Below, piece after piece: positions 12,916 to 25,290 of a stretch of 64,000 nucleotides of DNA (the stretch's first letter is position 1; each line of letters opens with the position of its first letter). The notes below the pieces were generated by a model that made no database searches, had not been told where the DNA came from, and saw only the letters and a program-made list of their open reading frames with translations. The translations under genes were made by a program, and so were the position numbers. The stretch comes from Rallus limicola. Taxonomy: Eukaryota > Chordata > Aves > Gruiformes > Rallidae. The DNA lies in contig JAKCOZ010000005.1 in the NCBI GenBank assembly GCA_022605955.1, positions 43,700,950 through 43,764,949 on the forward strand, written 5' to 3'.

Positions 12916-15900
12916 ATACAGACAGCAGTAGCAGGTTGAATGGCCATATCCTTGGCACAGTCAATAGTTTCAATTGGTGCCTACAGTGTTGATACTCTGA
13001 TACAATAAAGAGCCACTCATCCAAAGGCATTTGTTTATTTAAAGCTGTTTATGTGATGTTTGGGTTTGCTCTTTTTTCAGCAGGGTCAAATTTGGATTCC
13101 TGCTTCCTTATCCAAGTGGCTGAGAGAGCACATTGGGCCATATTTGATTTCATACCTCATTTTGGAAACTCAATTTTTCTATGCTGTCATTACTCTGTGG
13201 AGGGGGGAAATATCTATCTGGAGTTTCTTGAATTGAGAATAGCAAAAATATGTAAAGAGATGAGCTAACATGTGGGCTCCTTTGTGGTTAGGTATTGGGA
13301 TTATGATTGCTTTAGGTAGATGAGATTGTAGCTGTTTCTTTCAAGAATGAGTCAGACACATCTGGGTATGCTTGCTATCTCACCTCTAAATGCACATAAT
13401 CAGCTTGCAGAAAAGCTATCAGCATGTTAGATTGCTTTGAAATATCAGTTCAATTGTGAAGGCACTTCCTCATATTGGAGCCTAAGATTGAATTCTAAGG
13501 GATCAAGTCTGCTCTTGGGTGCATGCATTTAAAGGCACGGCTTGGCTCTGAATAAAGTGAGGAGGTCTGGTTTTATGCACAACAGACGATCACTCAAGCT
13601 GTGTTCTTCTCTCAGGAAATTTTAATAGGATTTTTGTGTACAATAGGATTGTTGTACTCCAGGGTGCAACTATTTATGTAAATATAATCATGCTATTTAT
13701 GTAAGAAATTGAAAGGTTTACAATAAGAATCAAGAACAATTTCATCCTGAAGGAGTAATCATTTAATTGAGAATGCAGCGTTAAGGTTTAATGTTTCCTT
13801 TTTTCCTTTTCCAAGTGGTTTTTGCTAGCATTCTTACTACACTCAGAGTTACATAAAGTAAATATACATATTAGACAAGCCAAAACTGCTGTGCCAACAG
13901 AAAGCAATACCCTGCACCTGCTGAGAAAAATCTTCCTTCTCAGTGTCTGACTTTTGCAAAAGCCCTGTGTTGGGACACAGACACTTTTGGTTGTCCTGCC
14001 TGATCAGCAAGTACTACAGCCCTTCTGAAACTGGAAGCACTTGGTACACTGCCGGGAGAGCAACACTAGACACATAAAATCATGTATAGAGCTATCCAGG
14101 AGATAGCAGACTGGGGATTTCTAGCCAGTTCTTTAAATTTCAAATGTATGTTCTTATTCATCTGTTCTGTGCAACAGCATGGTAAACCTGATCCATGTTG
14201 ATCCTGAATCACAGTGTGAACATGACACAAGGTATGTGGTCCATTCATTCAAAACTCTTCACTTGCTAGGATCCTAGCTGCTCTGGTGTGGTCTTTGTCC
14301 TCCCTGCAGGGGATGTCAACAGTGATGCCCCAGTATCTTGAAAAAGAACCCCGAATGTCAGACTGACAATGTGACACACCTGGCTATGAGGCTAGAGATG
14401 CTCCAGTGCCTGGGGAGAATAGTCAGGCAAAAAAACCCTCAAGATGTTAAACATTAAAAAATACTCCTTCCTTCCTAACCATCTGTAGGCTTCAGACTTG
14501 GTATGAGTTTTCTAAACAAGGTATTGAGGAAATGCTGCATTGAAAGTTTTAAGAAGAAATGTGATAACCCCATCAAAGGGCAGAGACAGACAATTCCTGG
14601 AAATAGAGAATTAAATATACAGAAGGACTCTCTGGATGTGTAGTCACTAAGGAGTTGTTGAGAAGGAATTCAGTGGTAATAAGTAGTTAATGCATTTATA
14701 CAACATTGAACCAGTATTTCAGGACTTTCACTGATTACTTGGGAGAGCAGAAAATAGTTTTCCTATTCTTCTGTTGGACAAGTTATTTCTGGTTTTCTGT
14801 TTTTCCCCCTACGTTTGAAGCACTGAATATAGCGATAGCTACCAACAACGTGTAGGCAAAGAGCACTGATGTTCATATAAGAAAAGCCATATCTTCTGGG
14901 GCCAATATTGCAGGATTAATGGAAAACTTATTTTGCTCAGTGTTCCTCTGAAGCATGGTCAGCCAGGAGCTTCAGTTCTCTTATAGCCACAGAGATCAAA
15001 GTTACTGGGGATGGTCTTTTCTCCAGCTGTGATTTTATTTTTTTATGTACAGTAAGTCTCAAATTTATTGCAGGGCATAGGAACATTGAGTACGAATTCT
15101 GTAGATCAGAAAGCTGGATGTTGTTGGAGGCCTTGGATCAAGGATCAAGAGAGTGTGCTGCACATCTCTAGACTAAAGACACTGGATTAACTTGCTTAAT
15201 AGAAAAAAACTTCTCATTTTCAGAGGATCTAGACTCCCACTTGGGCATGGGTACTGGTAGAAGTAACTGCTAAAGATGACTTCAGCAATTGTTTGAAGGA
15301 CAGCATGGGAAAAAAAAAAAGTACAATAAGATTGTTTTGGAATTTTTCTTCTCAGACTGAACCATAACACAAACATTTCTTAAAAGAGCATAGAGCAGTA
15401 GTCTAAATTTCTTGGTAAATTTAGGCTAAATGACACGTTTTGGTACAGTCAGCAAAATGTGTAGGTCTCATTTATAAGCCTGGGAAATGGTATCTCTGAA
15501 GGGATTTGGGGACCTTTGTGGATATTCAGACAAACATCACCACCACCAACTCTGAAGGGCTAGTTTTAATCTGGAGTGGATACTGATGTGACAACTGAAT
15601 GAGAGGTTGTAAGATCCTATGCCTGGGCACTCAGGCAGCTCCAAAACTGTCCAAGCTACTTCTCATCAAGTGCCCGTACAGGCCACACACATATGATGAC
15701 TGGCTTTGTCAGTTTTGGAAAGGAAGAAATGTAAAAGATCCAGCAGATGAAAGATGAATCCTGACATTTAAATCTCCAGATGACACCCATTCGCCTGGCG
15801 AGGGGATGTAAACTGTGCAAGGGGACTTGGCCATGGGAACGGCACCATGCTGTGGGAGGCCCTCTGACACTGGAAATTGGAAACCAAGATTAGAAGGTTG

Positions 15901-18267
15901 GGGTTGGGTTTTTTTCCTAAAATATATGCTCTAGATCAACTAGCGTTGTTACTGGTCTTGGAACAGCAGTCAAGCAGTCATAATGCATTATCACAGTGGT
16001 CTCTTGGCTATGGAAATCTCTGTAAACAAGCAAAACACAAACAATGCCCCAAAAGCTTATTCTGTTAAAAACCAACAATTTCAATATGTACATCTAATAA
16101 TTAATTTGACTTCTTGTGCAGTACACCACCTTTCCCTGCTGGCAGTCTACCCTAGGGCCAGGGAGAGAGAGACTGGCATTCCCAGCACCCTGATCCAACC
16201 CAGCACGTGTTCTCACCCCAACAGAAGATCTTCCAGCATCAAAGCTTCAGACTGGGGCCACTTACTTGAGCCAAGGGATTTATTTTGTTGTGAATTCTGT
16301 GACTGTTGGTTAACCTGAAGGTTGAAAAAAAATCACTGTGAGAGTCAAAACAAGATTCAGATTTATTCTCAGTGACCTGAAAGCCTAGGTGCTTAGGCGG
16401 TAGAGAAGTCTTTTGTGATTGTTGGTGGTAATGAGCTTGGCACACAACTAAGCACTACTGACTCTATCCAGCAGAGGGAAGCAGCAAAAAAGAGAGCTAT
16501 ATTTATTGGTTTATCATTTTAACATTCTCTAAGTGGAATAACTAGTTACTGTCTAAAGAAATATATTCATAGAAGGCAGCCACAGCCAAACTCCTGACAG
16601 GCAGATTTGTTCATTTCTACTCATTAACTAAGACCATGTAAAAGTGGGACATTTTATTACACAGAGATGTTTCCTCTGAACCTGTCAAACACTTTAATAT
16701 AACCTCAAACCCCTGCAAGCAACAAACAATCACCGCAGATGATACTAAACCTACACTTTTACCTGCCCCTGTAAAATTGAATAAAAAAGTAACAGTACCA
16801 CTATTGTGATTCACACATATTTGAGTGTGCCAACTAATAATCTTTAATATCCACTGCTGACAGGATGGAATTAACTGCATTTTCCCCTGTCCAACTTTCA
16901 TTTTTTCCCTGTGGTGTAAGCCAGTATCTAATCCCATCCTTATATCATTTTGGCTATATTAACTCAATTGAGGAGAAAGTACTTAGCCTAAAGCAGGTTA
17001 GGGTGAGACCTTGAAATAACAATGTTTACACAAGCTAAAGATGTCTTTTGTTGAAGCTCTCCACTGATGCTTGCCAACAAAAGCTTTTCATGCGCGAAAG
17101 AGTCAATACCGAATTATAGTTAAGCCATGTAATAATTATCCTCATTAGACGTAACCAGAGCATGGATAGGATGAATTCAGTTATAAACTCTGCTAATACT
17201 CAGGAAGCATATTCTATATGTAATTTAATAATCTTGGAAATAAATACACAATTCTTTCTGTCTTTTAGCACAAAGTCCATTGAAGCAGAGAGGCAATTCA
17301 CTCCACAGTGAGAAGACTGATTTTTTCATTATTTGTTTTAACTTAATCTGGTGGGAGCTTTTGAATGCAGTATTTAGGTGACTCTAGCAGGGCTTCATGA
17401 GAGCAAAAGAGCTGGGATGCACTGACCACCCTGCCTCAGGTGTGGTGTCCTGACGGGGAGACGGGCACGGGTCAGAGTGACAACCTGGGAGCGCTTTGTC
17501 CCTGCCTTCTCCTGAAGCTGGTGAAAGGGGAGATGACTCCCCATGGAAAGGTGTGGTGGGTACACTGAGCTTTCCAGTCTCTCTGCCCCAGCTCCTGACC
17601 CATGTGTGCTGAATTTTGGCGATTCTTCAGCTGTTTTTAGCAGCCGAAGAGGTTTTAGCACAAGAAGCTAACATTTAGGTCCTGTCTAGAGGCTGTCACA
17701 TTGTCCCTCAGACATTGTCTGCCCAGGACCTCAGGCTGGTGATTTCATCATGTGGATATGCTGTTTGCAACACTGGGGCAACTCTTCAAGCCCCAGTCCC
17801 ATGCCAGTCACTCTTCCTTGCTTTCCCCAGTTCTACCATTGATCATCTGCATGTTTGTCAGGCGGCACCGTACGCAGGTCACCTTAAAAACATTTTCTCA
17901 AATATTGAAGGAAGACAATGGCAGATGAGCAGGTTGAAAGAAAAAAAATCTCCTCTTTCTCAGTCTGGTTTACAGTATTTCCTCATAACACTGAAAGCAG
18001 AAATGGACAGGACAGATAGATGACTATTCTCCAGGCTGGTACTGCTTTCAGCATCCTTATATGGCCATGTAGAGGCAACCATGGACATTTGACTGCATTA
18101 CATACCCTGTGGGACCCTCCTGATCCTGCAGTGGGAAGCAGAGCTGCTCTTTGCCCTGGGCTTTTCTTTTTCCAGGAGAGGAAACCTAGCTTGGCTGCTT
18201 AGACATGACATCAAACCCAAGGATAGTCTGGAGTCCCAGAATCAACTGGGGCTCCATTTCTCCCTGA
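12916..18267. other. Unique non-coding sequence
   Basis: About 5.3 kb with no gene and no confident transposon. Open frames are short. A possible conserved element is listed separately at 17.04-17.26 kb. Confidence 0.65.
17040..17260. promoter_or_regulatory. Candidate conserved non-coding element (weak)
   Basis: This stretch is non-repetitive and keeps several CpG dinucleotides (in 'atgcgcgaaag', 'taccgaatt' and 'agacgtaacc') in a CpG-poor neighbourhood. It also has homeodomain-type AT cores ('gtaataattatcc', 'ctcattag'). These textures are seen in conserved developmental enhancers, but conservation cannot be judged from one sequence. Confidence 0.2.
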
Positions 18268-18360
18268 ACAGTTCACTTTGAACGTCTCTTGATTTTGCTG
18301 CTTCTTCTGTAACAGGGGATAACATTACTTCCCTATCACAGAATTAACGAGCTGTGTCCA
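18268..18360 (+). mobile_element. L2/MIR-like ancient repeat fragment
   Basis: The phrase 'cttcttctgtaacaggggat' followed by 'aacattacttccctatcaca' follows the L2/MIR-type 'ctcatctgtaaaatggggataataatacctacctcaca' consensus in order and spacing. The copy is short and divergent. Confidence 0.6.
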
Positions 18361-21300
18361 AAAGCATGAAAACATCACGTTTTCCTCTTCAGCATTTAAA
18401 TCTGATGCCACTCTGTGAACAAAACTTCCCAGAAAATTAGCTTTTGAAGGTTGAGAAACTACAAGAGACAAGAGGCTGCTTCAGCACTGCTCTGATCAGC
18501 CCTCAGGAGACTCTAGCAGACTGAGAGGAAAGCACAGCAGATTACAGCAGCTCCCATCCATACCCTGCCTTGCCTGTTCCAGCCTAGCAAGTGCCAAACA
18601 GAGCAACAGGCATGTCAGCAAGAGGGCCATGGCAAAAGATACAGGGTTCTGAGTATACGTGTACATAACTTTTATTTTTATTTTTTTTTAAATAAGGGAC
18701 CAAACAAAAAAAGCAGCCATGCACCACGTCGCCAACAGCGACAGCATTTGTCTCACTGATGGTGCAGTCTGTGGGTGAAACCCTGCTGTTTTCTGTAAGC
18801 CAATCTACTCCAGTTGAGGCAATGGCAAAAATCCCATAATTACAATGAGATGAAAATCTGCTCCTTTCTAGTGGTGTAACTGTGACGTAACTATCAAAGC
18901 TGGTGGTAGTAAACTGATGTGGCAATAATGCAATTCTAAGTCTACCAAGGTAAGGAAAGCAGACAGAATGTGGGGGGAAAAATAGTTAATGGATTTATTT
19001 TTCCAGTGATTTTTTATTTAATTGTGGCAAATTGCAGAGTTATTCAAAGAAGATTGATTTTTCAAGTATTGGCATGCCTCACAGTGACAAAGTGATCAGC
19101 ATTTCTCAGAATATCATGAAAAAGGACTATGTTCCATGGAAAAGTCATATTCAAAACAAATGGTGTAAGAATGTGTTTGTGTAGTCTGAACATTTTTAAG
19201 CAGTGAGGCCAAGGCACTAAATTAAATATCCAATATTTTAACTTTTCATTGCAATAATATTTTGTAGTTACACTCAAAGTTATCAACATTTAAGGAATGA
19301 TATAAATAAGATCTAACCTCCATGCTATTAAATTAGGCTGCTGCCAGCATTATTATTGGCAGTAAAATTACTTTGATTGCTATCAGCTATAATCAAATAT
19401 AGGAAAAGCCTGGAATGCTGATATCTTCCACAGTAGTATGTTCTTAAACAGTCATTAAAAAAGAAAGCTCTGACATGGCATATCCATTTAAAATTCTGCT
19501 CCACAGTAGCAGATCTATAGCATAATGAATTCTTGTGTTGCTGCAGCCTATGTGTTTAAGCTCAAGTTATTATTTTATTTCCATTTGTCTGTTTCAACAG
19601 TTTAATGTTTTAAGTAAGCCACAACTCAGTATACTACATTATTCACAAGCCTGTGGCGTGCAGATGCCTAACACAGCAGTTCTGGAGAAATCTCTCCCAG
19701 TGCTAGCCAGGATGTCCATGCTGAAATGAAGAGGACAATTCTCCAGCACCCAGATAACCCTGGTCTGTCCAAGACCTGCCCAGGGACAGGGTAAATCTCA
19801 TTTACAGCCTGTGGGTGAATTAATTCTTCCAATTAGGAGCCATCCAAATGCTCAAGCCCCAAAAGGCAGGAGCAGTTCAGGGGGAAACACTATGTACCCT
19901 GAAGAGAAGAAATGGGTGTTTGAGGAGACCTGTGGGGTGGCTTCTCAGTCAATCCCTGGGCAGGCTTCATGCAAAAGCTGCACACAGATCTTGGGCTGAG
20001 CCTGAGGTTTGCTCCACTTGTGGCTTTCATAGAAGCCAAAAGAACATGGGCCGAGGCTGTAAGCACAGCTGGATACCAGGGTTTTTTCCTTCTCTGGCAG
20101 GAGCACCGCAGGGCTAGTCTTCCCCTAGCCCCAGAACACCCACCTCCCTACCTCACAAGGACATCTTCCCAGGGACCTCTAAAGACAGAGAGCACAAGCC
20201 AGGGCACACTGGGCAAGGGCAGCAGCAGCTGGGGTGTTCACGCTCCTCCCACTTTCACCCCTGAGTCACTTCCCAGCTCTGCAAAGCCACAGCACTGTGC
20301 AAAAGGCAAAAAAACCCCAACCCACGTCTTCATAAAACAAATCCTACAGGATTTCCTTGCAATAATCCTCTGCCTGGGGTAGCGTACCTGCATTGCTTTA
20401 GTCACCTGCTGTTCTAAGAAGTGTAACTGCTGGTAAAGCAGGAGGGCAGACTTGCTCAACTATTTCCCTCCCTACAAACACTGGGTGGGGGTGGGACATG
20501 GGACAGAACTGCATCCAGACACTATGTCTCAGGGCAGGGATAGAAGAAGCTAAAATTCACCCTAAGGTTTGTGCTTTACTGTTGAATTTCAGAAAGAAGT
20601 GGAATTACTGCTGACTGCACTCGGACTGTACGGCAGAGAGCTTTTTTACTCTCAGAAAGCTCACTGCCAAGCTGTTGCAGCAACAGCTGGGATTTTCAAA
20701 GGGGTTGCATGAGATACTGCCTCTAATTACCTTTAAAAATCTCAGTCCAAAATATAAACTGCAACAGGTCATTCTTCCAACTAATTTGATGCTCTGTGAC
20801 CCAGCTACAAATAGCAGTTCAGGAAAAAACAAAGCTCTCCTTTACAAGATATGCTCATGCCAATTACATGATACAATCTCACCTTCAGAAGTAAAATAAC
20901 TTTCCTCTCCTGACCGATATTCAATGTATGCCATAAAAATTCCATCTGATAGTGGAAATTCAATACTCTATGAGACAACATAGATGTCAGAGGGACCAAA
21001 TTCAGCCCCAGAATAATTCTCTGGTGCTTGTTAGAAATAAACTGAGAATAAGAAAAGGCAGGTATTTTTAATAGTTAATTATTTTTTATTAGGTGTAATC
21101 GAGAGTGTTGAAAGAACAACTGTTATTTTATATAAGAGGTAGGGGAAGTGCCAGACCCTGTGATACTTCTAAATTACTTTTATCAGTTAACCTCTTTCTT
21201 CAAACTTCTGGAAGGTTGAAATATGAAGTTGCATTTCAGGAACAGAGTAGGTCTCCAACACAAGGTGCAGTGGGAGCAGATGGACCTTCCTTGCTGGGTG

Positions 21301-22669
21301 CCGGGAGGTGCAGGGCCATCTCCCATCCCCCCCAGCACCCTCACCTCCACATCCCTGCATCTCCTCAGCAGGCCCAGGTGCGGGAGAGCTCTTCTGAGAG
21401 ATGTCCTGGAAGGGGAGGTTCAACAGGCTGCAGCCAGGGCACAAACTTCTGTCCCTACCCACCCCAGCTGGGCCCAGCTGATCATCTCACTCACTACGTA
21501 ATGCACCCAAGCATCCACTCCCACCACTCTAAAAAACAGGCAGAAATGGGGAACAGGTCAGTAACACCACATTCTTTGCACAGATGCATGTTAAAATCTT
21601 TCCTTAATATTTAAAAACAGTGGTTTATATCTGATCTCATTGTATGAAAGAGAAAACACATTGCTTTCAGTTATGTCACTGCATGCTACGTAGGAAAGCA
21701 AGGACATTAATAGAGAGCTGCAGCAAAGCATCGAGTGCATCTGAATTCTTTGTCTGCAGCCCAGGCTTTTCCTGCCTCACAGTGACAGGATCAGGGAAGA
21801 ATTTTCTGTGACTAATTAGGTTTTAACTTGCCAGAGAGAACATGGACATTGGCAGTCTATTGTATAATAGTGAAGCAAAGTTTGAACTAGATTGAACTTA
21901 ATTTCCTTTTCACTGAAAGGAAAGAAAGATTAATGAAATATCCCCAAATCCATCCTGTTAGCTTTTATTAAATCAGCAAATGAAATTTAACCTCCAATTC
22001 TGTTATAAAATCTTTTCCTGTAGATTAAGTTTCTGCAAACACAAATGAAATAGACATACTCTCCTCTGCAACATTTTAGATATGAAAATTACATTACTTC
22101 AATCAACATCAATGTTACTTTAGGCAAATGCCATATTAAGAAACAATTATTTCTTGTGTTTCTTATCACAGTGTTACCTAGATTTTATTAAATGCCTCAA
22201 CTTTGCTAGTCATTTCTGAAAACCATTTGCTGATATTCAAATATGTCCTTGCTCTTTCTGCAAATAGTACAGTTAACCCTCCAAGAATACAGAGCTTTCT
22301 TTTATTAATGTTATATTTCTCATGTGTTCCTCTCTCACCTTCTCTCTCTACTGCTTCTCAGTTCTAGTTATTGCATTAAAGCCCTGGCTCACTCTTCTCT
22401 CAAGCATCTCACTGGAGTCAACAGAATTACATCAAGAAAGCTCACCACCCCAAGCCTCAGTAGATGAGGACAGGTATTCACATCGGGCTCTGTCAATTTT
22501 CACATGTCCTTTATGGAGAATCAGTTGGTCAAGGCTGGTCCCTAAACTTATTTCTGGGCATAACCTTGATGGATCAGTGGAGGTGAGATCTACCTGGAGC
22601 ATCTGTAACTGCATGGTGAATTCTGCACCTTAGGAGTTATTTACCTGTAAATGTTAAAACAAACGTGTT
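18361..22669. other. Unique non-coding sequence with a GC-richer patch
   Basis: No gene is supported. The interval 21.23-21.50 kb is richer in GC and so opens frames of up to about 170 codons in overlapping registers on both strands. None has a recognisable motif, and CpG is not enriched enough for a promoter island. The rest is ordinary AT-leaning sequence. Confidence 0.6.
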
Positions 22670-22729
22670 GGGGTGGGGGGGGGGGGCGGGGTGGGGGGTG
22701 GGTAGGGGGAGTGGGAAAGGGGAAGGGAG
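22670..22729 (+). repeat. Guanine-rich tract, possible G-quadruplex
   Basis: Sixty bases are almost all G on the plus strand, including an uninterrupted run of 12 G at 22675-22686 and further runs of three to six G separated by single T, C or A bases. The pattern meets the usual rule of four or more G-runs with short loops several times over. No promoter or gene is seen next to it. Confidence 0.85.
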
Positions 22730-23479
22730 CTTTGGTATTTCTCACCCAGAGATTAAAGCAGTACCATAAATATAAGCAAAATGGGCACAGCCTGCATAAG
22801 GAATACCCCAGCCCTGCTGCCTGCAGACAAGGTCCTCATCCTGCCAGGAGATGCAAATAAGAGCCTCTGAGGGCTTAATGTGCTGCCGTGATGGACAAAA
22901 CCATGCAGTGCATCCCCTCTGAGGACAGGGACCTGCTGTTCCTCCCAGGTGAGTGCTCCCACCATGCTGAATGGGCCCCGCTGACTCCGAGCCTTGAGAA
23001 AACACAGAGTGCTGCAGGGGAAAACACGTCGCTGCCATAGGAGTTAAAGCATTAGCACTGTTTACGTCAAACCGCCAGTGCTCGGTACTACACAAGACAA
23101 TATGAAACTGTATAAAATATTTGCAAGGATTGCCAAGAAAGTAGACGCTGCCAATACTCCAAGAGCACATCCTCTGGAACTGATTACTTCTAATCCTTTA
23201 GAAAATGTATAAATAAAATGATGCCAAGACTGATGGACAAGCCAGGGCACCTACTCATGTTTCTAATATATTGCTTTCCCTCCACCCCCTTCCCTTCTCT
23301 GTACAAAATACTCTCCTTTTTTAGTAACTTAAGCTGACAATCATCAAAAGAAATCAAACTGTATATAAATGAACATTCTGAAGTATGTCACAGTACGTCA
23401 GGAACTATTGAAATCTACTAGAAGTCTCCAAAACAAGTATTTAAATCTTTTAGTAATGCTTTAGTAGAGTGATTATTTA

Positions 23480-23676
23480 ACTTACTAGCAAGAATGCACC
23501 AGAGGCGTTTACCCTTAGTATTAGCTACTCAATCACACAGTCTAATCCCAGAGGCCTAATCTGCGTGTTAGTGGGAACACAGCAATTATCTACATTCATT
23601 AGAAATTAGAAAGGGGGAAGGTGGAGGAGAAAACCTCAATGGGTGGATAATTAGTTTCACATACTACCATTGTTTG
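23480..23676. promoter_or_regulatory. Candidate conserved non-coding element (weak)
   Basis: Non-repetitive sequence with several CpGs ('gaggcgtttaccc', 'aatctgcgtgtt') and clustered homeodomain-like cores ('cattagaaattag', 'gataattag'). Its dense mixture of short transcription-factor-like words resembles known developmental enhancers. This is judged by texture only. Confidence 0.2.
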
Positions 23677-23740
23677 CATGGGGCCAAATCCGTACTGCCA
23701 TTGAAGTCAAAGGAGCTTTTACTAGACTCTCCTGCCTTTT
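23677..23740 (+). repeat. Ancient amniote interspersed repeat fragment (CATTGAAGTCAATGG-core type)
   Basis: The text 'ggggccaaatccgtactgcc' runs directly into 'attgaagtcaaaggagcttt'. This is the clearest of the window's matches to the old repeat whose consensus reads roughly 'gggccaaatcctgc' then 'attgaagtcaatgggag'. It is a short half-element without the second arm. Confidence 0.55.
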
Positions 23741-25220
23741 CTTGCTGTCAAGACCACCAGCTATGATCATCAGGGCTGCTTGTCTTAGCCAAGGAGACAC
23801 AAGCTTGTTCTAGCCTTAAATATATTAGAATGGTCTTTCTTTCTCAGAAGTGTCTAGTAAGCTAGAGTAAGTGGATTTCAATAGCCTGCTTGTTGGTAAC
23901 TGCAGCTGGTGCCTGCTTTGGGTTCTTTATTTTGTGCTTAACACAATACTGCTTTAGAACAGATGGATTTAGCAATGCCTGCTAAGATACTAAGCGGGAA
24001 TAGGGTGTTTTTAAAGCAGCTGGACACAAATTGGGTAAACATATAATGGAAGACCATTTCTCTCATTCTCCAATAAACGTGTAAGGATTTATCTTATAGC
24101 TGGAGAACTGACATTCCTCTTAATGGAAAGGTAGTGTTACGCCTCCCTATGAGTCATTTATATCTAACCCCAGATAGAGGAAGAAAACAGGCTACTCTTG
24201 CAGCCTTATTTCTGCAGGCTCATTATAATTACAGCTGTCCTCAAGCTGAAGAAATCAGATATATTTCAAGTCTCCAAAGTTTTACTGTAGCTCTTTGTAG
24301 CAGCAGTTCCATGTTCATTCTCAGTTAATACCACAGTAGTACTAAGATGTTTTGCAGTATCCTGCACCATTCTAATCATCTTTTTGTAATGCCAGAAATT
24401 GATGAAATTGGTATTGCTGAAGATACTTGTACTTTTCCATTCACTTCAAGTGACCAGAAACCTGTGCAAGATCCACCTTGCAGATACATACCCTAAGTTT
24501 AGAGTCAGAGATTGATAGTTAGAGATGTTCTCTCCTCGTTATTTACACACCATTAATATAAATAATAAATGTTTTCTAGCATGAAAGGCTTGGTGAATAC
24601 TTATAATAGTCTTTTATTTGAGAACAGGCATTGAAATATCTTCCTCCTAGGCAAATTGGCAAAGTCTATATACAAGCAGGAAAAATGTGTGAATCCATCT
24701 TGAGCATGACTGATCACTGAGTCTGAGGTGTAAAATGTGGATGAGAGGAGGTTAGGACCAAGCAGGGTGTGATGGATCTATACAGGAGTGTGTTCCAGGA
24801 AGCATTTGATGACAGCTGGATTGTGGCTGCAGAAATGACCTGAAAGTGTCTCTGAAGACACTAATAACATCTTTTTGAGAAAAAGACAAGACTACAGTTT
24901 CTGGATCCATTCACAAATGGGCTCCCAGCTGTGGCAAAGACCAATTACTTCAAATTTGCTATAACTGAAAGTAGGGAGAGATGGAGGAAGCAAAAGATTG
25001 CAGAACATTGTCATGCTGTACAGATGCTTAAAGACCACTTCTTCATACACACCTGGGTACTGTAATGCCCAGTGTGGCCATCTGCTACATGAAGCCTTGG
25101 AAGACACCTCATCTGCAAGTGCTTAGTGACAAGCAACGTAAAGCAGGAAAAGCCAGAAGAAATTCTAGCCTTGGGTTCACTTTCAGAAGGAGATAAGGGA
25201 GATTTTTTAAAAATACATGT

Positions 25221-25290
25221 AGGATCATAAAATAATTAGGTTTGGAAGAGTCATCAGGAAGTCATCTAATCCTTAGTGCCCAGACATGTG
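25221..25290 (-). mobile_element. Very old CR1 3' end fragment
   Basis: On the plus strand 'aggatcataaaataattagg' followed by 'tttggaagagtcatcaggaa' and 'gtcatctaatcc' matches the inverted CR1 3' terminus ('atcatagaatcatttaggttggaaaagacc...atcatc.agtcc'). Only the last 70 bp or so are recognisable, and the adjoining text to about 25330 is too diverged to assign. Confidence 0.65.

Larger units (their letters stand above)
22730..25220. other. Unique non-coding sequence
   Basis: No gene recognised. A candidate conserved stretch and an old repeat fragment near 23.5-23.74 kb are listed separately. Confidence 0.6.

Noticed and set aside
21105..21614. 169-codon plus-strand open frame
   Set aside because: It lies in a GC-richer patch with equally open frames in another plus register and on the minus strand. 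Low-complexity Pro/Ser/His-rich translation without a domain.
22742..23170. 142-codon minus-strand open frame
   Set aside because: No motif and no supporting splice or promoter signal. Considered chance.
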